Assembly (NCBI RefSeq): GCF_001787335.1 | Contig: NZ_CP014674.1 | Span: 628,501 to 692,500, forward strand | DNA length: 64,000 nucleotides | From: Kozakia baliensis | Lineage (GTDB): Bacteria; Pseudomonadota; Alphaproteobacteria; Acetobacterales; Acetobacteraceae | Reading direction: 5' to 3' | In this document: one piece after another, positions 27,413 through 34,328 of the stretch | How positions within the stretch are numbered: the stretch's first letter is position 1 | Layout: each line of letters opens with the position of its first letter | Made by a program: the position numbers and the translations under genes | The notes under the pieces: generated by a model | The model's database searches: none | Told to the model about the DNA's origin: nothing | What the model saw: only the letters and a program-made list of their open reading frames with translations

Positions 27413-27760
27413 ATGAACAAAAAAGCGAAAATTAACGCTATCGTTAAACTCTTTGGTGTTGTTGCTTCAATAGCGCCGCTGATGGCAAGCACCGCAATGG
27501 CGCAGCCGAATGCGGAAAAGCATGTGAATACGGCGATCCGCGTTGGGAATGAGCACCGGAACTTCCGTATCGGCACTACGCCTGTGACGGCTCCGGTTCA
27601 GCTTGCGGCGATCCGCGTTGGGAATGAGCACCGGAACTTCCGTATCGGCACTGCGCCTGTGACGGCTCCGGTTCAGCTTGCGGCGATCCGCGTTGGGAAT
27701 GAGCACCGGAACTTCCGTATCGGCACTGCGCCTGTGACGGCTCCGAGCTTGCTTGGATAA
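27413..27760 (+). CDS. Secreted repeat-peptide precursor (three 25-residue repeats)
   Basis: A 115-residue protein. The first 31 residues form a classical signal peptide (MNKKAKINAIVKLFG..., ending STAMA, cleavage before QPNAEK). A 9-residue spacer follows, then three almost identical 25-residue units built around IRVGNEHRNFRIGT and PVTAPVQLA; the last unit ends PSLLG. The core is basic and aromatic, with no cysteine. Upstream in-frame ATG codons exist, but only this one gives a signal peptide. The Shine-Dalgarno is weak (AGAGAAT). A strong terminator follows, so the gene is its own transcription unit. No known family is recognised. The layout resembles a precursor from which several copies of one peptide are released, but a repetitive structural protein is equally possible. 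Confidence 0.65.
   Translation: MNKKAKINAIVKLFGVVASIAPLMASTAMAQPNAEKHVNTAIRVGNEHRNFRIGTTPVTAPVQLAAIRVGNEHRNFRIGTAPVTAPVQLAAIRVGNEHRNFRIGTAPVTAPSLLG
27533..27757 (+). repeat. Three tandem 75-bp direct repeats within the peptide gene
   Basis: Units lie at 27533-27607, 27608-27682 and 27683-27757. Units 1 and 2 differ at one base (ACG to GCG codon). Unit 3 equals unit 2 up to its last 12 bases, which encode SLLG in place of VQLA. Near-identity at silent sites points to recent duplication or ongoing gene conversion. Because 75 is a multiple of 3, other frames also stay open across the array. Confidence 0.97.
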
Positions 27761-27793
27761 GAACAAACAAAAGCAAATGTTTTATGGTTGTGA

Positions 27794-27830
27794 GTGTCTA
27801 TGCAGAATTTAATCTGCGTAGACACTTTTT
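27794..27830 (+). terminator. Strong terminator after the repeat-peptide gene
   Basis: GTGTCTATGCAGA pairs with TCTGCGTAGACAC (13 base pairs with one G:U) around a 6-base loop, followed by five T. It separates the peptide gene from the diguanylate cyclase gene. Confidence 0.9.
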
Positions 27831-27926
27831 GTTTTGGGGGAAGCTTTATTTTTTGAAAATAGGTAGACACTGTATTTCAATTACAATATTTTGTTTCTTA
27901 ATCTTCTATACCTTTGGTGAAAGAAA

Positions 27927-30905
27927 TTGTCTTTTTTAAGCTTCAGACAACAGGGAAAGGTATATTTTCTAAAAATTTTCTTTGCAAATGTATTGGCTTG
28001 GTATTTAGTAAGTACTATTGCTTCGGCTGAGTCGTTTCAAGTAAAGAATTATTCTATTCAAGATGGTTTGGAGAATCTTGTTGTTGATCAAATAACCCAA
28101 GATCCTACTGGCTATATCTATTTTTGTACGCAGCACGGGGTTTATTTTTATGATGGAAAAAAAATATTAAATTTAGGAAGAGAACAGGGACTTCCCATTG
28201 GCGGTTTTTCTTTTAGGATTGCTTTCGATCAAACTGGAAGGGTTTTAATACTCACTCCAAATCAAATTTTCATATCTACCAATCATACAGATAGCAGAAC
28301 ATCACCAATCTCTCTGAACTTTAGGAACGTCAAGTTATCTGGAATTCCTTTCTCTCAAGTAAATTTTAGATGGATTACGGTCAGAGGGAACGATGTATTT
28401 ATTGATGATGGTGGACAACTCGATTTTATCGATCTTTCCAAGGCGAACGACGAAACTGTTCAACGAGTTTCTGAATCTAAATTCTCATTTCTCCCTAAAC
28501 TAAACAATGTAATCAACATATTCTCAGAAGAGAAAAATTTTTGGATTATTACAGAAAGTGGCGATGTATATATCGAAGAATTGGGGAAAGTTTATAAAGG
28601 GAAAATACCTCGTGAGAATGGAGATCCACGTTGGCAAGGGTGGTACGTAGACGGAAAAGGAGAAGTATATTTATCTTCATTTAAAAATGTTGCATATTTT
28701 AGAGAAAAAAAGTTAATCTGGATTAAGCAAGTCCCAGGAAATTCGTGGAAACATGCTATGAATATTTCAGAAGCGCAAATTCTAGTTGATCGTAATGGCG
28801 ATATTCTAACCCAAGCTGGCAACAAAATTGCGATCAATCATTCCGGAATTTGGCTTCCATCATTAGGCTTTCAAAATATGGAATCCCAAATTCTTGCGAT
28901 GTTTTTGGATAAAGATCGTCAGCTTTGGTTTGGGACTGAAGGAACTGGCGCCTATAGATTATTAGGGTGGAGAATTTGGGAAAATTTCAACGAAGAAAAT
29001 CTTAAAACGCCTGGTAATATATGGCAGATTATTCCAATAAATAATGATTTTTCATTGCTATTTTCTGATAACGGGATGCTATCTATTGGGAAGGGTAGAA
29101 GCGTAACCTTATATGATAGAAGCGTTAACTATATTGGCACTATCGATCAAAACCATCGTATATGGCGTGTGATCAATGAAAACGAATTAGAGAATTTCAT
29201 TTTAGATAAAGAAAACAATATTTTAAATCGCCGTTCTTATAATACATCAAACATTATTTCATTATCTTTAGGAAGGTTGGCCGATAATACAGAAGTTATC
29301 TGGCTTGCAACGCAGAACGGACTGTTTTTCCTGCCATGCGATGCTCCGAGTGGAGAAACACCTCATCAGGTGATGGGAGACGATGGTAAGCCGTTGTTGC
29401 ATCTATATACTTTGATGCGAGATAATGATGGTTCAATTTGGCTGATGAAACGCGGAGAATTGTTGCATCGTCATATAGACGGTTCTTATGTAAAAGTAGT
29501 CTCGAAATGGCCGGTAGATAGTTTCGTCCCAATAACGATGACGCGTCGGGGCGATAACGAAATTTGGGTTGGGGGGGCAGGAGGCGGAGTGATGCGCCTC
29601 TCTTTGGATGGCGATCATCTTCTCTCGCTCAAGCAGTTTACAGAACCAGATATTCTTTCTAGCTCGGTTGCTAGTATTCTTGTTGATCGTCGCCAATGGG
29701 TTTGGGTCGGGACCGATCGCGGTATTTCAGTATTCGATGGGCAGCGTTGGGTATCTCAAAACACCAATGACGGCTTGATCTGGAACGATATTAGTCAAGA
29801 TGGATTGGCGGAAGGCGTGGATGGTACGATTTGGATTTCCACCAGTCGTGGCGTTTCTCATCTTCTGAAACCAGAAAGTGTTTTTCAGCACCAAACGCTT
29901 CGACCGGTCTTTAGTGAAGTTCGCCTCGGCAATAAGCTTTTGCCGGAACAGGCGGTTGACTTTAGCCGTCAGCCTCTCACGGTCCGCTTTGGCATTCTGA
30001 ACTTCGCCGCTCAGGCGAATGTTCATTTTCGCTATCGTTTGGAAGATGTCGATTCTGCGTGGGCGGATACCGCTTCTGGTGAGGTGCGTTATGCGTATGT
30101 GCCGCCGGGTCAACATAATTTGACGGTCCAAGCTTATGACACGATGCGTGGAGATCAGTCCGAGCCTATTTCGCTGTTGATACGAATGAAATATCCGTGG
30201 TGGCAATGGTGGACGGCCTATATAGCGTACGGATTAACCATAGTGACCTGCTTCTATGCGGTTATGAGATTTCGTTTTCGCTATCTCACCCGTCGCCAGG
30301 CAATTTTGAAAGAGCTTGTCGAGCAACGCACGAAAGAAATGCGTGCGGCTCAACAGGCTTTGGAAGTTCAAGCGCAGCAAGACGGTTTAACGGGCTTGTT
30401 GAATCGCCGAACGATAGAGGCCAACCTTTCTCGATTGTTGGCGCGAATGAGAGATCAAACGCGATCTGGCTTATCGGGAACGAATGTCACCGCCATTTTG
30501 ATGGATATTGATTACTTCAAATCAATCAACGACGAGTTTGGGCATCTTGTCGGGGATGAGGTGCTGATCGAGGTAAGTGCACGCCTACAAAAAGCTGTGC
30601 GGCTCGAAGATTTTGTTGGACGCTATGGCGGGGAAGAATTTCTTATCACGGTCTCCATTTCGGGGAGTGAAATGCGGGAACGTATCCAAGAGATCATGAG
30701 GAAATTAACAGATCTGCCTATTTCCACCCGAAAAGGCGAACTTGCGGTGCGTTGCAGTATGGGAGTGGCCGAAGCTGGCACGAACGAAGATTGGCAATCT
30801 CTCATCGATCGCGCCGACCAAGCGCTTTATCAAGCAAAAGCGGCCGGACGAAATCGGATTGTTTTTAGTGAACTAGCCCCAAATGGTGCGGACTATCCAG
30901 GCTAA
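27927..30905 (+). CDS. Periplasmic propeller/Y_Y_Y sensor diguanylate cyclase
   Basis: A 992-residue membrane sensor. After a signal peptide (FLKIFFANVLAWYLVSTIASA) comes a long propeller-type sensor with Reg_prop repeats such as YSIQDGLENLVVDQITQDPTG and LVDRRQWVWVGTDRGISVFDG, a Y_Y_Y domain (about 690-752; FRYRLEDVDSAWADT, YVPPGQHNLTVQAYD), one membrane helix (about 759-781), a coiled coil, and a GGDEF domain from DGLTG at 819. The active site is GGEEF at 901, and the inhibitory site RLED (892-895) is present, so it should make c-di-GMP under product inhibition. The start is TTG at 27927 with GGTGAAAG upstream. The 5' half is AT-rich and the 3' part has normal composition. The 3' end overlaps apaG by 41 bases. 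Confidence 0.88.
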   Translation: MSFLSFRQQGKVYFLKIFFANVLAWYLVSTIASAESFQVKNYSIQDGLENLVVDQITQDPTGYIYFCTQHGVYFYDGKKILNLGREQGLPIGGFSFRIAFDQTGRVLILTPNQIFISTNHTDSRTSPISLNFRNVKLSGIPFSQVNFRWITVRGNDVFIDDGGQLDFIDLSKANDETVQRVSESKFSFLPKLNNVINIFSEEKNFWIITESGDVYIEELGKVYKGKIPRENGDPRWQGWYVDGKGEVYLSSFKNVAYFREKKLIWIKQVPGNSWKHAMNISEAQILVDRNGDILTQAGNKIAINHSGIWLPSLGFQNMESQILAMFLDKDRQLWFGTEGTGAYRLLGWRIWENFNEENLKTPGNIWQIIPINNDFSLLFSDNGMLSIGKGRSVTLYDRSVNYIGTIDQNHRIWRVINENELENFILDKENNILNRRSYNTSNIISLSLGRLADNTEVIWLATQNGLFFLPCDAPSGETPHQVMGDDGKPLLHLYTLMRDNDGSIWLMKRGELLHRHIDGSYVKVVSKWPVDSFVPITMTRRGDNEIWVGGAGGGVMRLSLDGDHLLSLKQFTEPDILSSSVASILVDRRQWVWVGTDRGISVFDGQRWVSQNTNDGLIWNDISQDGLAEGVDGTIWISTSRGVSHLLKPESVFQHQTLRPVFSEVRLGNKLLPEQAVDFSRQPLTVRFGILNFAAQANVHFRYRLEDVDSAWADTASGEVRYAYVPPGQHNLTVQAYDTMRGDQSEPISLLIRMKYPWWQWWTAYIAYGLTIVTCFYAVMRFRFRYLTRRQAILKELVEQRTKEMRAAQQALEVQAQQDGLTGLLNRRTIEANLSRLLARMRDQTRSGLSGTNVTAILMDIDYFKSINDEFGHLVGDEVLIEVSARLQKAVRLEDFVGRYGGEEFLITVSISGSEMRERIQEIMRKLTDLPISTRKGELAVRCSMGVAEAGTNEDWQSLIDRADQALYQAKAAGRNRIVFSELAPNGADYPG

Positions 30906-31338
30906 ACGCTGGAATTTTCACATCGAAATGCCGCGATTTGCCAGGAACGATCATTTGATAAGTACCGCGCATGAAGCCGCTGGGCGTCTCCAAAGCAGCC
31001 CCTGACGTATATTCGAACGACTCACCGGTAGGAATAACCGGTTGCTCGCCGACAACGCCATCGCCGCGCACATGTTCGACTTGGCCGCCCCCATCCGTAA
31101 TTTCCCAAGAACGGCTGACGAGTTGAATCGTCTCATCACCGCCATTCTCGATGCGAATATGATAGGCCCACGCGTAACGATGATCTTCCGGCTGAGACTG
31201 ATCTTCTAGCCAGAAGGTGCGCACGCAAACAGTTATATTTTCCGTGCAGCATTCATAGCGCGGCGCGGCTTCCATGGCTTCGGCAAGCGCAGATTCGGGG
31301 TCGGCTATAAGGCGAGGGGGAACGGGTTTACGAGGCAT
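30865..31338 (-). CDS. apaG: ApaG domain protein
   Basis: A 157-residue protein with one ApaG domain (ITVCVRTFWLEDQSQPEDHRY, YAWAYHIRIENGGDETIQLVSRSWEITD, VVGEQPVIPTGESFEYTSGA, GFMRGTYQMI). ApaG is a small immunoglobulin-like fold linked to cobalt/magnesium tolerance in enterobacteria, with unclear biochemistry. About 30 extra N-terminal residues precede the domain. Its 3' end overlaps the diguanylate cyclase gene convergently, and metZ lies 36 bases upstream on the same strand. Confidence 0.9.
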   Translation of the reverse strand: MPRKPVPPRLIADPESALAEAMEAAPRYECCTENITVCVRTFWLEDQSQPEDHRYAWAYHIRIENGGDETIQLVSRSWEITDGGGQVEHVRGDGVVGEQPVIPTGESFEYTSGAALETPSGFMRGTYQMIVPGKSRHFDVKIPAFSLDSPHHLGLVH

Positions 31339-31374
31339 GACCGCTTTCTAGCGAGAGCAGCCATGCCAATGCAA

Positions 31375-32562
31375 TCAACCTTTACGCGCGGCGAGACCAC
31401 GTTTGAGATCGGCGATCAGATCGGCGCTATCTTCCAGGCCGACGGAAAGACGAATGACGCCATCCGTAATGCCGAGCTTCGCCCGTTCCTCGGGAGCGAT
31501 CTTCATATGCGTCGTCGTGGCGGGGTGGGTGGCGAGGGAGCGCGCATCGCCCAAATTATTGGATATCGCCACCAGTTTCAGCGCGTTGAGAAAGCGGAAC
31601 GCACCTTCGCGGCCGCCTTCGACTTCGAATGCCACCAGAGACCCGCCATTATGCATTTGCTTGCGGGCAAGTTCGGCCTGAGGGTGATCCGCGCGCCCTG
31701 GATAGTTCACGCGGGTGATGCCAGGGGCTTCCGCCAGGAAATCCGCCACTTCTGCGGCATTGCGCGCCATGGCGTTGACGCGCAGCGGTAGCGTTTCAAT
31801 GCCTTTTAGGAGAACCCAGGCATTGAAGGGCGAAAGCGCGTTGCCGGTATTGCGGGTGAAAGGCTGCAATACCTCTTCGATCCATTGTTTTTTGCCGAGT
31901 ACCGCGCCGCCTAGAACGCGCCCTTGGCCATCTATATGTTTGGTGCAGGAGTAAATGACAACATCTGCACCGAGTTTTATGGGCTGCTGGCCGATGGGGG
32001 AGGCGAAAACGTTATCGACCATCAGCAACGCGCCAGCCCCGTGAGCGAGGTCGGCAATGCGCTGGATATCGAGCACATCGAGCATGGGGTTGGACGGGCT
32101 TTCCAAAAGCACCGCCGCAGTCGGCTTCGAAAGAGCTTGCGTCCAGCCGTCCCAATCGTCGCCATCCACCAGGACAGTTTCGACGCCGTATTGCGGTAAA
32201 AGCTGCGTTACGATCCAGTAGCAGGAGCCGAACAAAGCGCGTGATGCAACGACCCGGTCACCCGTTTTGACGTGAGACAGCAACGCGGATGAGACTGCGC
32301 CCATGCCGCTGGCCGTGACGATACAGGCTTCCGCGCCTTCCAAATCTGCGAGGCGGCGCTGGAGTGCGTCCGTCGTCGGATTGCCGAAACGGGAATATTG
32401 GTAATGCTCAACATCGCCGGTGAAGGTCGCGGCGGCCTGTTCGGCGTTATCGTAAACGAAGCCGGATGTCAGAAAAATCGCATCGCTGGTTTCGCCGAAC
32501 TCTGTACGTTCAACCTGATTGTGCAGGGCGCGCGTGGAGGGGCCGTAATTCGTTTCAGTCAT
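31375..32562 (-). CDS. metZ: O-succinylhomoserine sulfhydrylase
   Basis: A PLP enzyme of 395 residues that makes homocysteine from O-succinylhomoserine and sulfide in methionine synthesis. Signatures are YGPSTRALHNQVERTEFGETSDAIFLTSGFVYDNAEQAA, YSRFGNPTTDALQRRLADLEGAEA, and the PLP lysine in YSCTKHIDGQGRVLGGAVLG. The SGFVYDNAEQAA phrase and length favour MetZ over MetB or MetC. A GGAG lies 10 bases upstream of the ATG, within a small hairpin, and a SAM-II type leader lies 87 bases upstream, so methionine feedback control is likely. Confidence 0.92.
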   Translation of the reverse strand: MTETNYGPSTRALHNQVERTEFGETSDAIFLTSGFVYDNAEQAAATFTGDVEHYQYSRFGNPTTDALQRRLADLEGAEACIVTASGMGAVSSALLSHVKTGDRVVASRALFGSCYWIVTQLLPQYGVETVLVDGDDWDGWTQALSKPTAAVLLESPSNPMLDVLDIQRIADLAHGAGALLMVDNVFASPIGQQPIKLGADVVIYSCTKHIDGQGRVLGGAVLGKKQWIEEVLQPFTRNTGNALSPFNAWVLLKGIETLPLRVNAMARNAAEVADFLAEAPGITRVNYPGRADHPQAELARKQMHNGGSLVAFEVEGGREGAFRFLNALKLVAISNNLGDARSLATHPATTTHMKIAPEERAKLGITDGVIRLSVGLEDSADLIADLKRGLAARKG

Positions 32563-32648
32563 GGGAGAAACACTCCAAAATGCAGTGCGTCTGTTGGCGC
32601 AATGCGATTCTGGCCGTGGAAGTCCTGAATCGGCGGAGCCGTTCCGGG

Positions 32649-32703
32649 CCTCTTTAGCGCTATTGTTTTACCTCGCCGCAAGCCGGCCGCTCAAATCGCG
32701 AGG
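32649..32703 (-). promoter_or_regulatory. SAM-II (SAM-alpha) riboswitch upstream of metZ
   Basis: Read on the minus strand, a 6-bp stem CCTCGC/GCGAGG closes a loop containing GATTTG and GGCTTGC; it is followed by TAAAACAA and then GCGCTAAAGAGG. The order and spacing of these blocks match the SAM-II consensus as I remember it (stem, GATTTG, CTTGC, stem, TAAACA, GCTAAA-AGG pseudoknot strand). SAM-II elements are known before met genes of alphaproteobacteria, and metZ is the next gene. The pseudoknot pairing is only partly clear by eye. Confidence 0.75.
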
Positions 32704-32790
32704 AACATCGTTGCCGAGCAACCGATATTGCCTTCTTATGAGCATGTCAGTGATGAGGCGTCAACCGCCTGACTTCATGGGGAAGAGAGA

Positions 32791-32819
32791 TTGCGCGTAC
32801 GGAGAGGGCGCGTTATGGT
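32791..32819 (+). promoter_or_regulatory. Candidate sigma-70 promoter for tRNA-Gly
   Basis: TTGCGC (32791-32796) and TATGGT (32814-32819) are separated by 17 bases and end 13 bases before the mature tRNA 5' end. Confidence 0.45.
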
Positions 32820-32832
32820 CCCTGCCTTCGAA

Positions 32833-32906
32833 GCGGGTGTAGTTCAATGGTAGAACGGCAGCTTCCCAAGCTGCATACGAGGGTTCGATTCCCTTCACCC
32901 GCTCCA
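32833..32906 (+). tRNA. tRNA-Gly (anticodon CCC)
   Basis: Cloverleaf read by eye: acceptor arms GCGGGTG and CACCCGC, D-arm with AGTTCAATGGTAGAAC, anticodon stem GCAGC/GCTGC around TTCCCAA, T-arm GAGGGTTCGATTCCCTT, discriminator T and encoded CCA. The anticodon CCC decodes GGG. Confidence 0.96.
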
Positions 32907-32918
32907 AACTTCCTAAAA

Positions 32919-33476
32919 TCAGGTCCTATTCAGCTTCTTGCCTGCTTGATGCTGTTGAATGGATTGGCGCAAATTGCCAATCGGCGCAGCAGGCATCGTG
33001 TCTTGATAGGTCGAGCCGTTCCAGAACCAGCGATCATGATCCCCGATCATAAGATCCCGCATGCCGCGATGCTGTGTCGGCAATACCGAGATCGCGCCGC
33101 TGACGGCATCCAGGACTGTCCGCCATTCATTCTTATGGCGTAGATAAACCGAAGTCGAGCAACCGGCGGAGCCGCAAAGGCGTGCGGACTGCAACTGCAC
33201 GAAAAGCGCCATGTCGTCCCGTGCGTTCGAAAGCGGCGCGGAAGCCACCAGCACGATCGGATGATCGTGATGAGCCGTCGCATCCGCAAGATCTCCTGCG
33301 TTCAGGCGCCGTGCTTGGGTGTCGAGATCGGTATGGGGTTGCTCGGTCAGAATGACCGGCTTTGCCCCGGAATTACTGCTGTGATGGTTTTTGTGGCTGA
33401 CGTCATGACGCGCCATGGCCGAGGGGAGGGAAATGCAAACGAACACAGCGAGTAAGAGAGTACGGCATCGCCGCAT
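32919..33476 (-). CDS. Exported protein of unknown function
   Basis: A 185-residue protein with a signal peptide (MRRCRTLLLAVFVCISLPSAMA) and a His/Ser/Lys-rich start of the mature part (RHDVSHKNHHSSNSG). It contains a cysteine pair in LCGSAGCSTSVYL and ends with a DHDRWFWNGSTYQD motif of the kind seen at the C-terminus of several small alphaproteobacterial periplasmic proteins. Its 3' end faces the tRNA gene. Function unknown. Confidence 0.65.
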   Translation of the reverse strand: MRRCRTLLLAVFVCISLPSAMARHDVSHKNHHSSNSGAKPVILTEQPHTDLDTQARRLNAGDLADATAHHDHPIVLVASAPLSNARDDMALFVQLQSARLCGSAGCSTSVYLRHKNEWRTVLDAVSGAISVLPTQHRGMRDLMIGDHDRWFWNGSTYQDTMPAAPIGNLRQSIQQHQAGKKLNRT

Positions 33477-33545
33477 GGATTTTCACTCCATTGATTGAGA
33501 CGGCGCATGCAGGATCGGCCGCGAGCGGATAGCTTCTACCTTCTT

Positions 33546-34316
33546 TTACTCGTGACGCAGCGTGACGACCAGCACATCCCGATAGGCCGGTTTCGCCGGA
33601 TCGATCGGCTCGACCGCAGTAACGCCGTGATAAACACGATGATCGTCCACAATCGCGGCGTCTAATGGGTTTTCCAGCGTGAAAGAACCGACTTCCTCGC
33701 GTTGAGCATTATGAATGGTGGTAACGCCGGACTGCACATTCTGGCGTGCAACCATCAATACCATAACCCAATCCACGCCATCACGATGCATGCCTTCAGG
33801 AGTTGGCTGGCCCGATTGATCGGGCTGCGCTTCGATGCGGAATTGATGCACCTCAACGTGCCAATTCTCTGGGCGCTCCGATTTGTCCGTCAGATCATGC
33901 GCCAATGTGCCGAATGCACGCAGAATGGCGATCATGGCAGGGTGAGCCGCCATGGCGTCTTCCATGGGGCGGAACCAGCGTTCGATTCCGCCATTGAGAA
34001 GATTATAGTCCCGGCTTTGGTAATGCGGCTGATGACGCTTCCTAACCAAATGGCCCGGACGCATCGAATAGGTGGCGTAGCGCCGGCGGCGATAACGACC
34101 GCCATCGGCCATATAGCGATCCAGCCCGAGCCGACTCCAACTCGCTGCGAAACTCTCCCAGTCCTTTAGGCCGAAATTCTCCAATAGAGGCCGCATTTCC
34201 GCAGAGCGACGCAGGACGAAACCCTGCGAGAGCAATCCTTCCTCGATATCTTCAAAGACCGGTTCGAGAGCCGGATTGAGTTCCGCGCCGGGTTCGGGTG
34301 TGGGATCGTCGGTCAT
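33546..34316 (-). CDS. 2OG-Fe dioxygenase family protein
   Basis: A 256-residue protein resembling the 2OG-Fe dioxygenase family that includes free amino acid hydroxylases such as isoleucine dioxygenase. The iron ligands are probably His177 and Asp179 in GMHRDGVDWV and His230 in DDHRVYHGVT; GGRYRRRRYATY near residue 73 is also family-like. It lies 12 bases downstream of ndh. Substrate unknown; amino acid hydroxylation is inference. Confidence 0.75.
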   Translation of the reverse strand: MTDDPTPEPGAELNPALEPVFEDIEEGLLSQGFVLRRSAEMRPLLENFGLKDWESFAASWSRLGLDRYMADGGRYRRRRYATYSMRPGHLVRKRHQPHYQSRDYNLLNGGIERWFRPMEDAMAAHPAMIAILRAFGTLAHDLTDKSERPENWHVEVHQFRIEAQPDQSGQPTPEGMHRDGVDWVMVLMVARQNVQSGVTTIHNAQREEVGSFTLENPLDAAIVDDHRVYHGVTAVEPIDPAKPAYRDVLVVTLRHE

Positions 34317-34328
34317 GCGAGCCTAGGG

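Noticed and set aside
27533-27757. Tandem repeats considered as a CRISPR array
   Set aside because: The units are directly adjacent with no spacers, are in frame, and no cas gene is present.
27467-27766. Antisense repeat protein opposite the peptide gene
   Set aside because: Repeats of 75 bases leave several frames open. Only the plus-strand frame joins to a signal peptide and ends just before a terminator in the same direction.
32833-32906. tRNA-Gly as an island attachment site
   Set aside because: No integrase and no second copy of the tRNA 3' end was seen nearby, and the flanking genes look native.
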